64,000 nucleotides of DNA from Paenibacillus sp. HWE-109 (GCF_022163125.1 NZ_CP091881.1:682001-746000), one strand, 5' to 3'. Shown: positions 1 through 8,297, counted from the stretch's first letter. Numbers and translations: made by a program. The notes: generated from the sequence alone by a model not told the origin.

Positions 1-419
1 GTGAGGCCGTATGTCGTGCACTCGAATACGTCATAAATTTGAACACTGCCGATATGCGTTCTACGGTTGAATTTGAAGGGAAGAACATGTACGTCATGAA
101 GCAGAAACCGATGACAAAGCTGTTTGAGGAACAGCTTGCCGAGGCACATGCCTGTTATGCCGACATTCATCTTGTGTTAGAAGGGGAAGAGTGGCAAGGC
201 TTCGCCTCTACTTCGGATCTGAACCAAGCGGTTGAAGACAAACTGGAGCAGAGCGACTACATCCTGTTCGAACATGTTGAGAACGAAGGACATATCCGGC
301 TTTTACCAGGCGATTTCACCGTCTATTGGCCGGGCGAAATTCACCGCCCGAATTGTCATCCGGCAGGGAGCGTGCATCTGGTCAAGCTCGTTGTTAAGAT
401 TCACCGCGATTTGCTTTAA
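1..419 (+). CDS. YhcH/YjgK/YiaL family protein, 5' partial
   Basis: The reading frame is open to the left edge (first full codon at base 3), so the start lies outside the window. The visible 139 residues match the YhcH/YjgK/YiaL (DUF386) cupin-like family: an ALEY segment, then the block around ACYADIHLVLEGEEWQGFA, and near the end the metal-site-like LLPGDFTVYWPGEIHRPN. Family members are about 150 residues and are tied to sialic acid or other sugar metabolism, but the exact reaction is not settled. The TTG at 39 is only an internal codon, because homology continues upstream of it. A terminator-like hairpin follows at 568. Family assignment is firm; the role is inferred. Confidence 0.8.
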   Translation, partial: EAVCRALEYVINLNTADMRSTVEFEGKNMYVMKQKPMTKLFEEQLAEAHACYADIHLVLEGEEWQGFASTSDLNQAVEDKLEQSDYILFEHVENEGHIRLLPGDFTVYWPGEIHRPNCHPAGSVHLVKLVVKIHRDLL

Positions 420-567
420 AGCTGGCGACATTCTAAATCTTGGCGGTGGTCACTGCAAGAATTTACAAGAATTGAAATTACCATATAGCAATGAAAGTTT
501 GAATGCTGCCGCCCTGCTAAAGGTGACCCATCTTTCTTTTAATGAGACTTAAATACGCAACAATCAG

Positions 568-604
568 CCGATAGCCCTTCTGAGCTATCGGGTTATTTAT
601 TTTT
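568..604 (+). terminator. Rho-independent terminator
   Basis: Perfect 8-bp stem CCGATAGC/GCTATCGG with an 8-base loop, followed by the T-rich run GTTATTTATTTTT. It probably ends the YhcH-like transcript. The sigK relic begins directly after the T-run, so this hairpin marks a rearrangement junction. Confidence 0.8.
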
Positions 605-1133
605 ACGGTACTTCGTGTTCACAACTTCAAAAAAATCGATAACACAGGGGAAGATTTGGAAGATTTGATCTCCATCGGGACGATCGGACTGATCAAAGCG
701 ATCGAATCCTTCTCTCCAAACAAAGGGACTAAGCTGGCGACTTTTGCAGCACGTTGTATCGAGAATGAGATCCTCATGCATCTGCGTTCGCTGAAGAAAA
801 CTCGGAAAGATGTGTCTCTGCATGATCCCATCGGAACAGACAAAGAGGGGAATGAAATTACGTTGATCGACATCCTCGGGAGCGAGGCGGACGATGTGGT
901 AGATGCGGTACAGCTGAAAATAGAGAAATCAAAGATATATAAGAATTTGGAGATATTGGATGAGCGGGAGAAGGAAGTTGTGGTGGGGCGGTTTGGACTG
1001 GAATTAGGTGGGGAAGAGCGGACGCAGCGGGAGATTGCGAAGGAGCTGGGAATTTCGCGTTCGTATGTGTCGCGAAATTGAGAAGCGGGCGCTCATGAAG
1101 CTGTATCATGAATTTTATAAGGCGAAGCGGTAA
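605..1133 (+). pseudogene. sigK: sigK remnant (sporulation sigma-K), 5'-truncated and frameshifted
   Basis: Conceptual translation gives the sigma-70 region 2 core DLISIGTIGLIKAIES, then ATFAARCIENEILMHLR and the region 4 helix-turn-helix TQREIAKELGISRSYVSR, close to the mother-cell sporulation factor sigma-K. The N-terminal roughly 60 residues are missing: homology starts just after the terminator T-run. Near 1072 an extra A shifts the frame; reading on in the next frame restores IEKRALMKLYHEFYKAKR and a stop at 1131-1133. The only start inside the open part is an internal TTG. A functional sigK must therefore lie elsewhere if the strain sporulates. The cut point does not look like the B. 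subtilis skin-element site, so I read this as a decayed duplicate. Confidence 0.8.
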
Positions 1134-1189
1134 AAGAATTGAATCGTATTCTTCATTTATTTGGCATCAAATAATGGGGGGCGAACACA

Positions 1190-1861
1190 ATGACAGCCTT
1201 AATTCAAATTGAGCATGTGAGTAAATTTTACTATATGGGCGGGGAGACAATCCGCGCCCTAGATGACATTTCGCTGGATATTGTACAGGGCGAATTTGTC
1301 GCTATTATGGGGCCATCAGGCTCTGGAAAGTCAACGTTGATGAACATCATCGGCTGTTTGGACGTATCGGACGAAGGCTATTATGTGCTAGACGGGAAGC
1401 AGATTCACGCATTGAAAGATACACAACTGGCTGAGATTCGGAATACGAAGATCGGATTTGTGTTCCAGAACTTCAATCTGCTGCCGAGATTAAACGCTTA
1501 TGAAAATTTAGAGTTACCACTGATCTATCGCGGCTTATCGAGAAAACAGCGGGAGCCGCTGGTTTTACAAGCGTTGGAAGCTGTCGATCTGTTGGATCGC
1601 AGAAGGCACTTTCCTTCGGAGCTATCTGGTGGGCAGCAGCAACGAGTAGCAATAGCTAGGACGCTGGCGGGAGATCCGCCAATTATCTTGGCGGATGAGC
1701 CTACGGGGGCGCTGGATTCCAAAACAGGCGTGGAAATCATGGATATATTCAAGCGGTTGAACGAACAGGGGCGGACGATTATATTGATTACACATGATCG
1801 GCAAGTTGCGGAGCAGGGGAAGCGGGTTGTGAGGTTTCGGGATGGGCGGTTGGTTCATTAA
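1190..1861 (+). CDS. ABC transporter ATP-binding protein, MacB/LolD type
   Basis: A 223-residue nucleotide-binding subunit. The Walker A motif GPSGSGKS lies near residues 41-48, then the Q-loop FVFQNFNLL, signature LSGGQQQR, Walker B ILADEPTGALD and switch ITHD. The pattern GPSGSGKSTLMNIIGCLD is typical of the MacB/LolD/FtsE-like class that works with FtsX-fold permeases in peptide, lipid or drug export. The start is set by GGGGGG eight bases before ATG. No permease gene follows: downstream is gene-poor sequence, so the partner has been lost or lies elsewhere. The upstream neighbour is a decayed sigK, which fits a rearranged region. Confidence 0.9.
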   Translation: MTALIQIEHVSKFYYMGGETIRALDDISLDIVQGEFVAIMGPSGSGKSTLMNIIGCLDVSDEGYYVLDGKQIHALKDTQLAEIRNTKIGFVFQNFNLLPRLNAYENLELPLIYRGLSRKQREPLVLQALEAVDLLDRRRHFPSELSGGQQQRVAIARTLAGDPPIILADEPTGALDSKTGVEIMDIFKRLNEQGRTIILITHDRQVAEQGKRVVRFRDGRLVH

Positions 1862-2311
1862 ATTAGTAGTAATTAGGAATCATTTATATTTGATGAGATC
1901 AAAGATAGTCTCAAATTATTGCTTAATTGTACTGTCAACTTATGTTTTATTGATTAATTATAAATCGATATATAGGGACGAGTTCGCTTGTTTAATTTCA
2001 TGAACCTATTGCATGATGTTTGTATAAGCCATAGCAAGATCTTGTTCTTCCATCATTTCCAGTAGATCACGATAACTTAGACTATTCATCAAGACGAGAA
2101 GATTCACGAAATATTCAATGACAAACATACGATCAAATTTTGAAAGGAAAGGAGTGTAAATGTTTTATATGTTTTTTATCAGCTCTCGGAGCCCAAACCT
2201 TGTACTGGGATGTTATTCCATTGATCTAGGCTTTTCCATTTACGGGCCATCGCCGTGGAGGCTTGAATTTGTTGCCTGTTCCTCTCTTGGCTGCAGAGCC
2301 AACTCCTATAT
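1862..2311. other. Gene-poor interval
   Basis: I see no convincing gene. On the minus strand a 48-codon open stretch ends at about 2022 (contains FVIEYFVNLLVLMNSLSYRD) but has no ribosome site. It may be the tail of a lost gene. Open frames on the plus strand here lack start signals. Confidence 0.4.
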
Positions 2312-2542
2312 ATGGTATTTTTGGATAAGAAAAAGGTACAGAACGAGGTGTTCATAACGATTCTAATCGATATTTTTTGCCCAATTTGTAAACAAATAAA
2401 ATCAAAAGTAAAGAAATATACTCTTGACGATCTTCACTATTTACTACCACAACACAACAAGTACACTTTTTCAATTTGCAGTGAATGTGAGGAACATATA
2501 GTAAAAAATTTAAAAAAGCAAATTGATGAGGATAGTATTTAG
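2312..2542 (+). CDS. Small putative zinc-ribbon protein
   Basis: An open frame of up to 76 residues holding two CxxC knuckles, CPIC near residues 23-26 and CSEC near 55-58, spaced like a treble-clef or zinc-ribbon pair. I do not recognise the family. The ATG at 2312 has no good ribosome site; an internal GTG at 2348 is preceded by AACGAG and might be the true start. Codon use is AT-rich like the surrounding DNA. It could instead be a chance frame. The cysteine spacing is the only positive evidence. Confidence 0.35.
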   Translation: MVFLDKKKVQNEVFITILIDIFCPICKQIKSKVKKYTLDDLHYLLPQHNKYTFSICSECEEHIVKNLKKQIDEDSI

Positions 2543-2760
2543 GATAATGCAAATAATGAAATCACTTTTTGTATTAAATGCCTCTAGGAGAATCCATCTA
2601 TAATGCCTATTTTAAGCATTAACAAAAAAGACGTTTATGCAAACCGTCAAGGAACCGTATGGTTATGGGATTTTCTGTTTTTATAAGAAAGGTCATCGAA
2701 GGTTTTTTCACTGTTGTTCTTACGATCAGCACCACTTGCAATTTTCTTGTGAAAAAGTAA

Positions 2761-2792
2761 AATCCACCTCTTAGAGCATAAAGAGGTGGATT
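2761..2792 (-). terminator. Strong hairpin, probable minus-strand terminator
   Basis: Perfect 12-bp inverted repeat AATCCACCTCTT/AAGAGGTGGATT with an 8-base loop. On the minus strand the stem is followed by TTTTACTTTTTC, which fits a terminator for the DUF3231 transcription unit, about 230 bases beyond its stop codon. Confidence 0.65.
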
Positions 2793-2853
2793 CCCATCAG
2801 AGGAGGAATGCTAGGCTAACAATAACATTATATGCCATTAGGGTTTATTTGTT

Positions 2854-3008
2854 CTAGGGAGTAAATCTATTTCTATAAACAAAAGACATGGTTCTGTTTT
2901 TATCCTTAACAAAAACAACTCTCGGTTCAAAAGAAGTGTTAGAAATTGGGTGTCGATCCAAAGATGTGAAGGGATCTAGGCCAACTATATAATAGGGTAT
3001 TTTTCTGG
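2854..3008 (-). pseudogene. Fragment of an unknown gene downstream of DUF3231
   Basis: Just past the DUF3231 stop codon the minus strand has a clean frame of about 50 codons without a start. It contains YIVGLDPFTSLDRHP and ends RNRFTP before a TAG at 2854-2856. The peptide looks protein-like rather than random, but I cannot name its family. It reads as the surviving 3' end of a deleted gene. Confidence 0.3.
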
Positions 3009-3020
3009 GTGTTTATGGGA

Positions 3021-4073
3021 CTAAGAATGGTAAGCCCCCTTTTCAGACGCTATCTTATCTCTATCGACAGCAAAAGGTGGTTGCTCCATCCATCCGTTCT
3101 CAATCAAAATCTTCGTTGCATCTTCAACAAATGATGAGATTTTCATTAATGACTTTGCATAGAGGACTCCCATATCATGTCTTCCGTTTACAGCAGCAGA
3201 ATTTCCAATCGCTCTAATTTTCATTGAAAACATGTCAATCTTATGAAACAACATTAACTTATCGGAAAATGGAGAAAACGTTGATGTTGTAACCAAATGG
3301 TCAAGAAATGATGGTGAAGGTAGATTTTCATTGTGTAGTTTTTCCATATATTGTTCAATGCTTTTATGAGTCAGTTCCTTACCATCTATAAACAATTTTC
3401 GAATCTTTTCCGATTTTACTACTTGGCTAAATGCCAGGATTAATGCTTTGCTTGTTGCATTGTTTTCAATATTATCATACAAATGGGCAATTTCTAATGC
3501 GTGTAAAGGACGTACATGTCCCAAAAAACCATTAAAAAAACCTTGATGAACAAATTCCACTTTATCGGGAACTGGAATGATAGGTGGTTTATTGATTAAT
3601 CCCTTATCCATTAATATATCGTTTATTTGTCCCATCAAAGCCATGGTGGAATCCATACAATAAACAAAAAATTCCTTTACATCCTTCCTATAAACAAGTG
3701 GTACGGCTACGTTATAAATACTCATTCCTGCTTTACATACATATTTCAAGTAATGAACATAGAATACATCTTCAAACAAACGTGGAGCACCAAGATTAAC
3801 GTCTTCTTCTGAAAAAAAGTTAGGAATTGGGTAGTTTTCTTTCTTTAAAATGTCTTTCGTTGTTTTAATGAACTCTACGGTTAATTTTAATGCATTCTCT
3901 AATAAAGTTTTGATCACTTCATCTTCAACGTGTTGAAAGTAGTAGCTTAATATACATTTTGACATGCTGTTTCCCATGTATGTTGCCCAAAGTTTACCCA
4001 TTTCTGCTGATGTTAGTTTTTCACTGATATTCGATTTAGTTGAACCAAGCTGGATGGGTTTAATTATTTCCAT
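3021..4073 (-). CDS. DUF3231 family protein (two-repeat form)
   Basis: A 350-residue soluble helical protein with two copies of the DUF3231 fold. The first covers about residues 8-165 (LTSAEMGKLWATYMGNSM, then PIPNFFSEEDVNLGAPRLF) and the second about 180-345 (GFLGHVRPLHALEIAHLYDN, then LPSPSFLDHLVTTSTFSPFS). DUF3231 proteins occur in endospore formers and resemble CotF-like ferritin-type bundles, but their role is not established. The start has a weak upstream AGGGAG. The strong hairpin at 2761 probably ends the transcript. A shorter single-domain relative is encoded at 6005, so the family is duplicated locally. Confidence 0.85.
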   Translation of the reverse strand: MEIIKPIQLGSTKSNISEKLTSAEMGKLWATYMGNSMSKCILSYYFQHVEDEVIKTLLENALKLTVEFIKTTKDILKKENYPIPNFFSEEDVNLGAPRLFEDVFYVHYLKYVCKAGMSIYNVAVPLVYRKDVKEFFVYCMDSTMALMGQINDILMDKGLINKPPIIPVPDKVEFVHQGFFNGFLGHVRPLHALEIAHLYDNIENNATSKALILAFSQVVKSEKIRKLFIDGKELTHKSIEQYMEKLHNENLPSPSFLDHLVTTSTFSPFSDKLMLFHKIDMFSMKIRAIGNSAAVNGRHDMGVLYAKSLMKISSFVEDATKILIENGWMEQPPFAVDRDKIASEKGAYHS

Positions 4074-4457
4074 GATAAAAACTCCCTAATTAAATTTTTT
4101 GATTAGTATTTTCCTCCATTCAAAATCATATTCCGAACGCAATATTGAAATCTTCAGACTGAGTTCCTTACAATGGATCCAAGTTATTAATTATCAAAAA
4201 AATCTTCACTTAAATCTACATACATTTCTTTTCTTGTCAGCAAAAACTATAGAATAATATCTGAATAAAAGGCGGGAGCAAGTATAAGTTTAAAGAAATA
4301 ATAAAAGATTCATTTATTGTAAGAAGAAACTGCTGAATATGAGATAGAAATTTGGTTACCTGTGCACTAAGTGGATACAAGTTTAACCCGTTAATAACAA
4401 AAAAGGGAGCCAATCCCTTCTGAACGGCTGGCTACCTTCGATTAATTGAAGTTGACA
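4074..4457. other. Non-coding interval upstream of DUF3231
   Basis: Contains the promoter side of the DUF3231 gene (minus strand). A short inverted repeat, AAGGGA..TCCCTT, lies around 4405-4420 (reading GGGAGCCAATCCC). No supported gene. Confidence 0.4.
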
Positions 4458-4643
4458 TCAAAAAATTGATGGGTTACTCATTTTAATAACTTTATCAAAA
4501 AAGCAAGAAACTGCGTAATACAGGGCAATTAATGGAACAATGTTCTTGTCATCTATAGTTGCTGCATTATCACATTCCAATGAAAGACGCCCTTGCTCTT
4601 CTAAAAGGACGTCTAAAACATTAGCGAAGAAATCGTCATAACT
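4458..4643 (-). pseudogene. Unrecognised gene fragment
   Basis: An uninterrupted 61-codon minus-strand frame with no usable start. It begins after a TAA and reads SYDDFFANVLDVLLEEQGRL, continuing through IVPLIALYYAVSCFFDK to NPSIF and TGA at 4458-4460. The composition looks like a helical protein tail. It lies just downstream of the 59-residue ORF at 4690 and could be the remains of its operon partner. Function unknown. Confidence 0.25.
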
Positions 4644-4689
4644 TTATGCATGCTAAATCTAAGTTATAAGGGATGCCTCTGGAAAAAGG

Positions 4690-4869
4690 TCATGCCTTCT
4701 GGCTTGGTTTCTTGCGTATGCTTGTGAGTTCAAAAGCCTCCTTGGGAATCCCCAGTTCTTGAGCCTTCTTCTTTTTAATCACCATGGCTTGTTTTAAGCT
4801 AGTGGCTTGAAATTCAACTGTGGTGCCAAGCGGATCCTCAAATGCATAGTAGCTTTTTTTATTGGACAT
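4690..4869 (-). CDS. Small conserved-looking hypothetical protein, 59 aa
   Basis: A short complete ORF with a strong ribosome site: GAGGAGG lies nine bases before the ATG on the minus strand. The protein starts MSNKKSYYAFEDPLGTTVEF, has a lysine-rich middle (VIKKKKAQELGIPKEAFEL) and ends RKKPSQKA. It has no signal peptide, membrane segment or cysteines and is basic. The start signal and protein-like composition make it likely real. I do not recognise a family. The neighbours give no functional hint. Confidence 0.6.
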   Translation of the reverse strand: MSNKKSYYAFEDPLGTTVEFQATSLKQAMVIKKKKAQELGIPKEAFELTSIRKKPSQKA

Positions 4870-4961
4870 TAATTTAGCGCCTCCTCATCTTATTTTCCAA
4901 TGATTTTGCCTTGGAAAAGTTGTCTATTAAAATCCTCCTTTGAACAAGAGGCACAAGACAC

Positions 4962-5323
4962 CTACCGTAATCGCCACAAGCAAAAATCTGGGTAGCTTAT
5001 CCAATTTTCAGGCCCTTCAGGAGCTGTATCGCTTGCGTTGACGCTGGATGCAGCAAGTATGCCGACATCGAGCTCGTCGAAGTCACAGTTGAGCGTAAAG
5101 TAGCCGGGTCCAGAGAAGTTGCCAGAAATAGTGACGCCCAGCTTCTCCAGCTCTTGATGTGCTCAATCGCTTGCTCGAATCTGTCACCTCTTTTGCCTAT
5201 ATGGAAAATCCCCCCAATAGTGTGCGTCTCATATTGGAAAACTATTCGCGAACGAACTCCAGTAACATCCTGCCAGTTGCAGCGAAAAACATGAATCAGA
5301 ACGTTGCGACGAGCAGCCCCCAT
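4962..5323 (-). pseudogene. Frameshifted unknown gene
   Basis: Two adjacent minus-strand frames join into one plausible protein. The first gives SRIVFQYETHTIGGIFHIGK then RGDRFEQAIEHIK. At about 5150 the frame must shift to continue as ELEKLGVTISGNFSGPGYFT and on to ENWISYPDFCLWRLR with a TAG at 4962-4964. Left in its original frame the first part gives a poor serine/leucine tail. I cannot name the family. The gene lies directly downstream of a truncated CBO0543-like gene, so both seem damaged by the same local rearrangement. Confidence 0.4.
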
Positions 5324-5341
5324 CGAGTTATGTCAACTGGT

Positions 5342-5746
5342 TTATACTGTTACCATCAGTGTATTTGCAATTAGATATGAACGCCATCTTGTAAAATACT
5401 GAAATAGTAGCATATGCAAAACAGGCAGTATTCCCAAATCAAAAGCTGAAAACTCTGGTATTATTCGAGTTAGTTTATGCGGGTATAACCAAAGATTTAA
5501 TTCATAACCTATATGGTCTAAAAGAAAAATGAGATAACTAATGGAAACACCAAACAAAACGATATCTTTAAGCCTTTTTTTATCAGCTAGTCTCCACCAT
5601 ACAACCCATGGAATTATTAAAAGAGCAAGAAGCAGCCACCACTGTAGTGTGAACAAATCATAGTGCAGCCAGTATTGCTCCCTGAGTTTCGTCAATTCCT
5701 TATGAACCTGTTCTATTTCATCAAGCAATTCATCCTTGTTTAGCAC
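5342..5746 (-). CDS. CBO0543-like membrane protein, C-terminally truncated
   Basis: A 134-residue protein with a short charged N-terminal helix and four hydrophobic segments (LFTLQWWLLLALLIIPWVVW, IVLFGVSISYLIFLLDHIGY, an LGILPVLHMLLFQYF segment and SYLIANTLMVTV). Order and composition fit the CBO0543 family of small Firmicutes membrane proteins. Members usually run to about 170 residues; this one stops where the next helix should continue, so the 3' end is probably lost. It starts at GTG with GGTGG six bases upstream. A full-length relative is encoded at 43581. Function unknown. Confidence 0.6.
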   Translation of the reverse strand: MLNKDELLDEIEQVHKELTKLREQYWLHYDLFTLQWWLLLALLIIPWVVWWRLADKKRLKDIVLFGVSISYLIFLLDHIGYELNLWLYPHKLTRIIPEFSAFDLGILPVLHMLLFQYFTRWRSYLIANTLMVTV

Positions 5747-5959
5747 CTAATCCACCCTTAATCCAGTATCATAAAGGGTTAGTTTATCCATCCAGGACCA
5801 AAAAACTCATTGGTTTGGCGGAGACTAACCGTCCACCTCGTAAACAACCGTACGTGACGTTCGGGTCCATTCAAAGGCTTTATTTCAAAGATAACAGCCT
5901 TATTATTTGTTCGATTACAAATAATAAATCTTTGATTAGTTTTTTATGTGGATAAAAAA

Positions 5960-5995
5960 AGTGAGCAGGATCCCCCACGGGGATCCGAGCTCACT
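5960..5995 (-). terminator. Terminator of the single-domain DUF3231 gene
   Basis: Long GC-rich hairpin with arms AGTGAGC..GGATCCCC and GGGGATCC..GCTCACT. On the minus strand it is followed by TTTTTTTATC. It lies 10 bases beyond the DUF3231 stop codon. Confidence 0.9.
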
Positions 5996-6004
5996 TCTTT
6001 ATCT

Positions 6005-6523
6005 TTAAGCATTAACAGTTTCAGGTCTTTTAATTTGTAGTGGCGGAGGAATAAGCCAACCTTTTTCTTTACTCATCTCAAGTATTTTTAATCCTAAGGC
6101 TGCTTTAGTTATATGGTACTTCGCGAAAAGAGCGCCAATATCTACTCTAATAGCTTGTCCCATAGCTTGACTACAAGCAACTAGTCCTAGTGAAGTATCT
6201 GCTGCAATTTTGGCTGAAATCTCAGGATCTGTAAATCTTGCTCCAACTGGGATGTCTTCAAGTTTAACTGACGGTCTTTCAGGCAGCATAGGAATAGGTG
6301 GAATTCCGTTATCAACAAGAATCTTATCCAGCTCTTTAATTTCCAGCTTTGCTTGATCAATAAGATCGTCTAGAACTTTTTTAAGTTCTTTGTCACCTGA
6401 GTGATTTAAATAAGCTTGATAGCAAGATACAGCCCCTTTTGCTACTGTGGAAGCTTGCCATACACTAAAGATTTCGCCGTAGTGCAGAGGTTCATCCTTT
6501 GGATTTCCACTTAAAATTCCCAT
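6005..6523 (-). CDS. DUF3231 family protein (single-domain form)
   Basis: A 172-residue protein with one DUF3231 unit: EPLHYGEIFSVWQASTVAKG at the N-terminus, then IPPIPMLPERP and LEDIPVGARFTDPEISAKI. It ends in a proline-rich ICL-type tail (LIPPPLQIKRP). It is half the length of the paralogue at 3021, and the two share the same motif order. The start is the ATG at 6523, preceded by GAGGAGA at seven bases; the TTG six codons upstream would place the ribosome site inside the gene. A strong terminator follows, so it is a single-gene unit. Likely spore-associated by family distribution; function unproven. Confidence 0.85.
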   Translation of the reverse strand: MGILSGNPKDEPLHYGEIFSVWQASTVAKGAVSCYQAYLNHSGDKELKKVLDDLIDQAKLEIKELDKILVDNGIPPIPMLPERPSVKLEDIPVGARFTDPEISAKIAADTSLGLVACSQAMGQAIRVDIGALFAKYHITKAALGLKILEMSKEKGWLIPPPLQIKRPETVNA

Positions 6524-6626
6524 TTTATTATATCTCCTCAAATATCAATTTTTAACTTTACTATTATGTCTGAATGCCACTTTGATAATACATGGATGCT
6601 TAAATTGAACTAAGCATAGGGTTAGC

Positions 6627-7004
6627 TTATCTTTCTCCAACGTTATTTCTTGATCTCATTCCAGCTAGGCCAATCAGACCGATCAATCCAAGCCAACCCC
6701 AGTTCGATGCTTTGGATCTCGAATCTGCGGTGTCATAAGCGCGGATAGAAGTAGAATTATTTGAGTAACCAGTGCCGTAATTTGCTTGGTTCAGCTTAGT
6801 ATTGGGAGAAGTAGAAGGTGAGCTACTTGTTACTGTACTTGAGCCATAAGCACCGTAATTATTCACATTACTATTTGTGTTTATACTTGTTGTACCTGAC
6901 GATGAATTCATTCCAATCCCTGTATTTTCATGTGCTCCAACTGTTCCAAAACTTAATGCTGATGTTAAAAAAATAGCTAATGCAAGAGTTTGAACCTTTT
7001 TCAT
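6627..7004 (-). CDS. Secreted WGxxGxxG-type protein
   Basis: A 125-residue exported protein. Residues 1-25 form a signal peptide (MKKVQTLALAIFLTSALSFG). The middle is a low-complexity Ser/Thr/Asn/Gly stretch, and the C-terminus is a short hydrophobic tail with the WGWLGLIGLIGLAG motif followed by basic MRSRNN. This layout matches the WGxxGxxG family of Bacillaceae and Paenibacillaceae, whose tail resembles a surface-sorting or membrane-retention signal. The function of the family is unknown. The start at 7004 has GAGGAG eleven bases upstream. A related, tail-less protein is encoded at 9018. Confidence 0.8.
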   Translation of the reverse strand: MKKVQTLALAIFLTSALSFGTVGAHENTGIGMNSSSGTTSINTNSNVNNYGAYGSSTVTSSSPSTSPNTKLNQANYGTGYSNNSTSIRAYDTADSRSKASNWGWLGLIGLIGLAGMRSRNNVGER

Positions 7005-7013
7005 ACTAACCAA

Positions 7014-7449
7014 TCTCCTCTCAACGCTTTATTTGGTATCGCTAGTTAGGATGTTCAAAAGAGGCGTTTATTAATTGGGGAGTTAGTGGAATTGTTCGTC
7101 GACTCAATTTACCTTTGAGAAAGGTTAAAAACTGATAGAACATGTAAAATATTTGTATTTCTTTCCTAGGCCTTAAAATTTATGAGTCACGGAAGGTGCG
7201 GATGGTGAATTCGCCGCGGACTCAGAGACATTGGTACAGAGGAATTTGCCCATTTAGAAATGGATTGCAACGATGGTTTATAAGCTTACTATGGATGCCA
7301 CAATTGTGAAGAGGACTTCCCAATTTATAATGCTTGTATGCTGTGCTACTCCAATAGTCCGATTGCCTTTAAAGTCACATATTAATAGTCATATCCTCCG
7401 AATTTAAACATATAACTTGAGTATTGAAATAAAAGGGGCGACTACAAAT
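7014..7449. other. Interval with a catalase relic and promoter regions
   Basis: Apart from the cotJC relic at 7195-7302, I see only divergent upstream regions for the WGxxGxxG gene and the DUF2935 gene. A short open stretch after 7300 has a CHNC and CMLC pair but no start. Confidence 0.4.
7195..7302 (+). pseudogene. Relic of a CotJC-type manganese catalase gene
   Basis: Three short blocks in different frames line up with spore-coat manganese catalases (CotJC). GADGEFAA occurs in one frame, DIGTEEFAHLEM (with the metal-ligand Glu and His) in a second, and IATMVYKLT after one extra G in a third. The stretch normally lying between the first two blocks (about 20 residues) is deleted. No start, ribosome site or full-length frame remains. 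Recognition rests on these motifs alone. Confidence 0.5.
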
Positions 7450-8247
7450 ATGACCCAACAAGTATTGTTCGAACATCGGTTTTGGCTTCAAATTTTGGGA
7501 GACCACTCCCGGTTTATATATAACGCTTTAACGCCAAAAGAGACGAAAGATATTAAATTGGCCGATCATTTTATTACTGAATTCGATCAACTGCTCAATC
7601 AAGCACGACTTCCTGATGCTGGCAATGCTTTAGACCAATTAAATAATCAAGCCTATGAATTAACCTTACACCTACAAAAATTTAAACTCAATATATTAGA
7701 TCGTTTATTAATTAGGCATATTCAAATTGGCCTTTCACCTACTTTTATTAATCATATGCTTAATGAACTAGAGGAATATCTGCGAATTCTTCTGGCACTT
7801 TTGGCAGGAAAAGGGGTTCCTTTCTTTGCTGCACTGCACCATGATTTGCTTTGGCTTCCTGATGCAGGTGGTCATGCAGCATCTATTGCAAGTGATCTGG
7901 ATGCCGTAGAGAAAAGACTAATTAAGAAAAGTGAGCTTTTTGAGCAGCACTTTAATGAATTTTATTTGAAAGCCATTGAATTATCAGGATATACACGCAC
8001 AATGAGAACGAACTTCCCTGCATTAGCTAAATTTCATACCGATGTCAATATGGAAATGTCAATCTTCATGGCATTCTTGACTGAGCTTGAAACTATTGAT
8101 TTAAGTGCAGAATTGCTTAGCCGATTAAACCCACTTGTACCAGATCATATGTATCGGGAAGAATGCTATTACTTATTGAAACTTGCTCAAACGGGTGCCA
8201 TCACAGCTCCCGATTGCGATCCGACTAAACCGAGAATTAATGTATAG
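7450..8247 (+). CDS. DUF2935 domain protein
   Basis: A 265-residue soluble all-helical protein with two DUF2935 halves. The first begins VLFEHRFWLQILGDHSRFI and the second carries KFHTDVNMEMSIFMAFLTEL. The regularly spaced His and Glu residues suggest a ferritin-like or hemerythrin-like metal-binding bundle, as proposed for the family; no reaction is known. The start is set at ATG 7450, preceded by AAGGGG; the TTG at 7417 lies before that ribosome site. A hairpin terminator follows directly. It is a single-gene unit next to the cotJC relic, consistent with a spore or metal-related setting but not proof of it. Confidence 0.85.
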   Translation: MTQQVLFEHRFWLQILGDHSRFIYNALTPKETKDIKLADHFITEFDQLLNQARLPDAGNALDQLNNQAYELTLHLQKFKLNILDRLLIRHIQIGLSPTFINHMLNELEEYLRILLALLAGKGVPFFAALHHDLLWLPDAGGHAASIASDLDAVEKRLIKKSELFEQHFNEFYLKAIELSGYTRTMRTNFPALAKFHTDVNMEMSIFMAFLTELETIDLSAELLSRLNPLVPDHMYREECYYLLKLAQTGAITAPDCDPTKPRINV

Positions 8248-8257
8248 TAAATATGAA

Positions 8258-8297
8258 AATAACCCAAGGAATTAGCATCCTTTGGGTTATTTTTTAT
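8258..8297 (+). terminator. Terminator after DUF2935
   Basis: Arms AATAACCCAAGGA and TCCTTTGGGTTATT (one bulge) with a 7-base loop, followed by TTTTTTA. It lies ten bases after the stop codon. Confidence 0.9.

Noticed and set aside
593..873. Minus-strand frames over the sigK relic
   Set aside because: They mirror the sigma-factor coding sequence and have no independent support.
605..1133. Idea that the sigK fragment is half of a skin-type interrupted gene
   Set aside because: The break point is earlier than the known skin insertion site, no recombinase lies next to it, and a second lesion (extra A) is present, so simple decay is the better reading.
2160..2357. 65-codon plus-strand frame
   Set aside because: AGGAG precedes it, but the translation is compositionally odd (Ser/Cys/Trp rich) and ends overlapping the zinc-ribbon ORF; I see no family resemblance.
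5820..5890. Sequence around CGTACGTGACGTTCGGG considered as a group II intron end
   Set aside because: Only loosely similar to the domain V/VI consensus and no reverse transcriptase gene is nearby.
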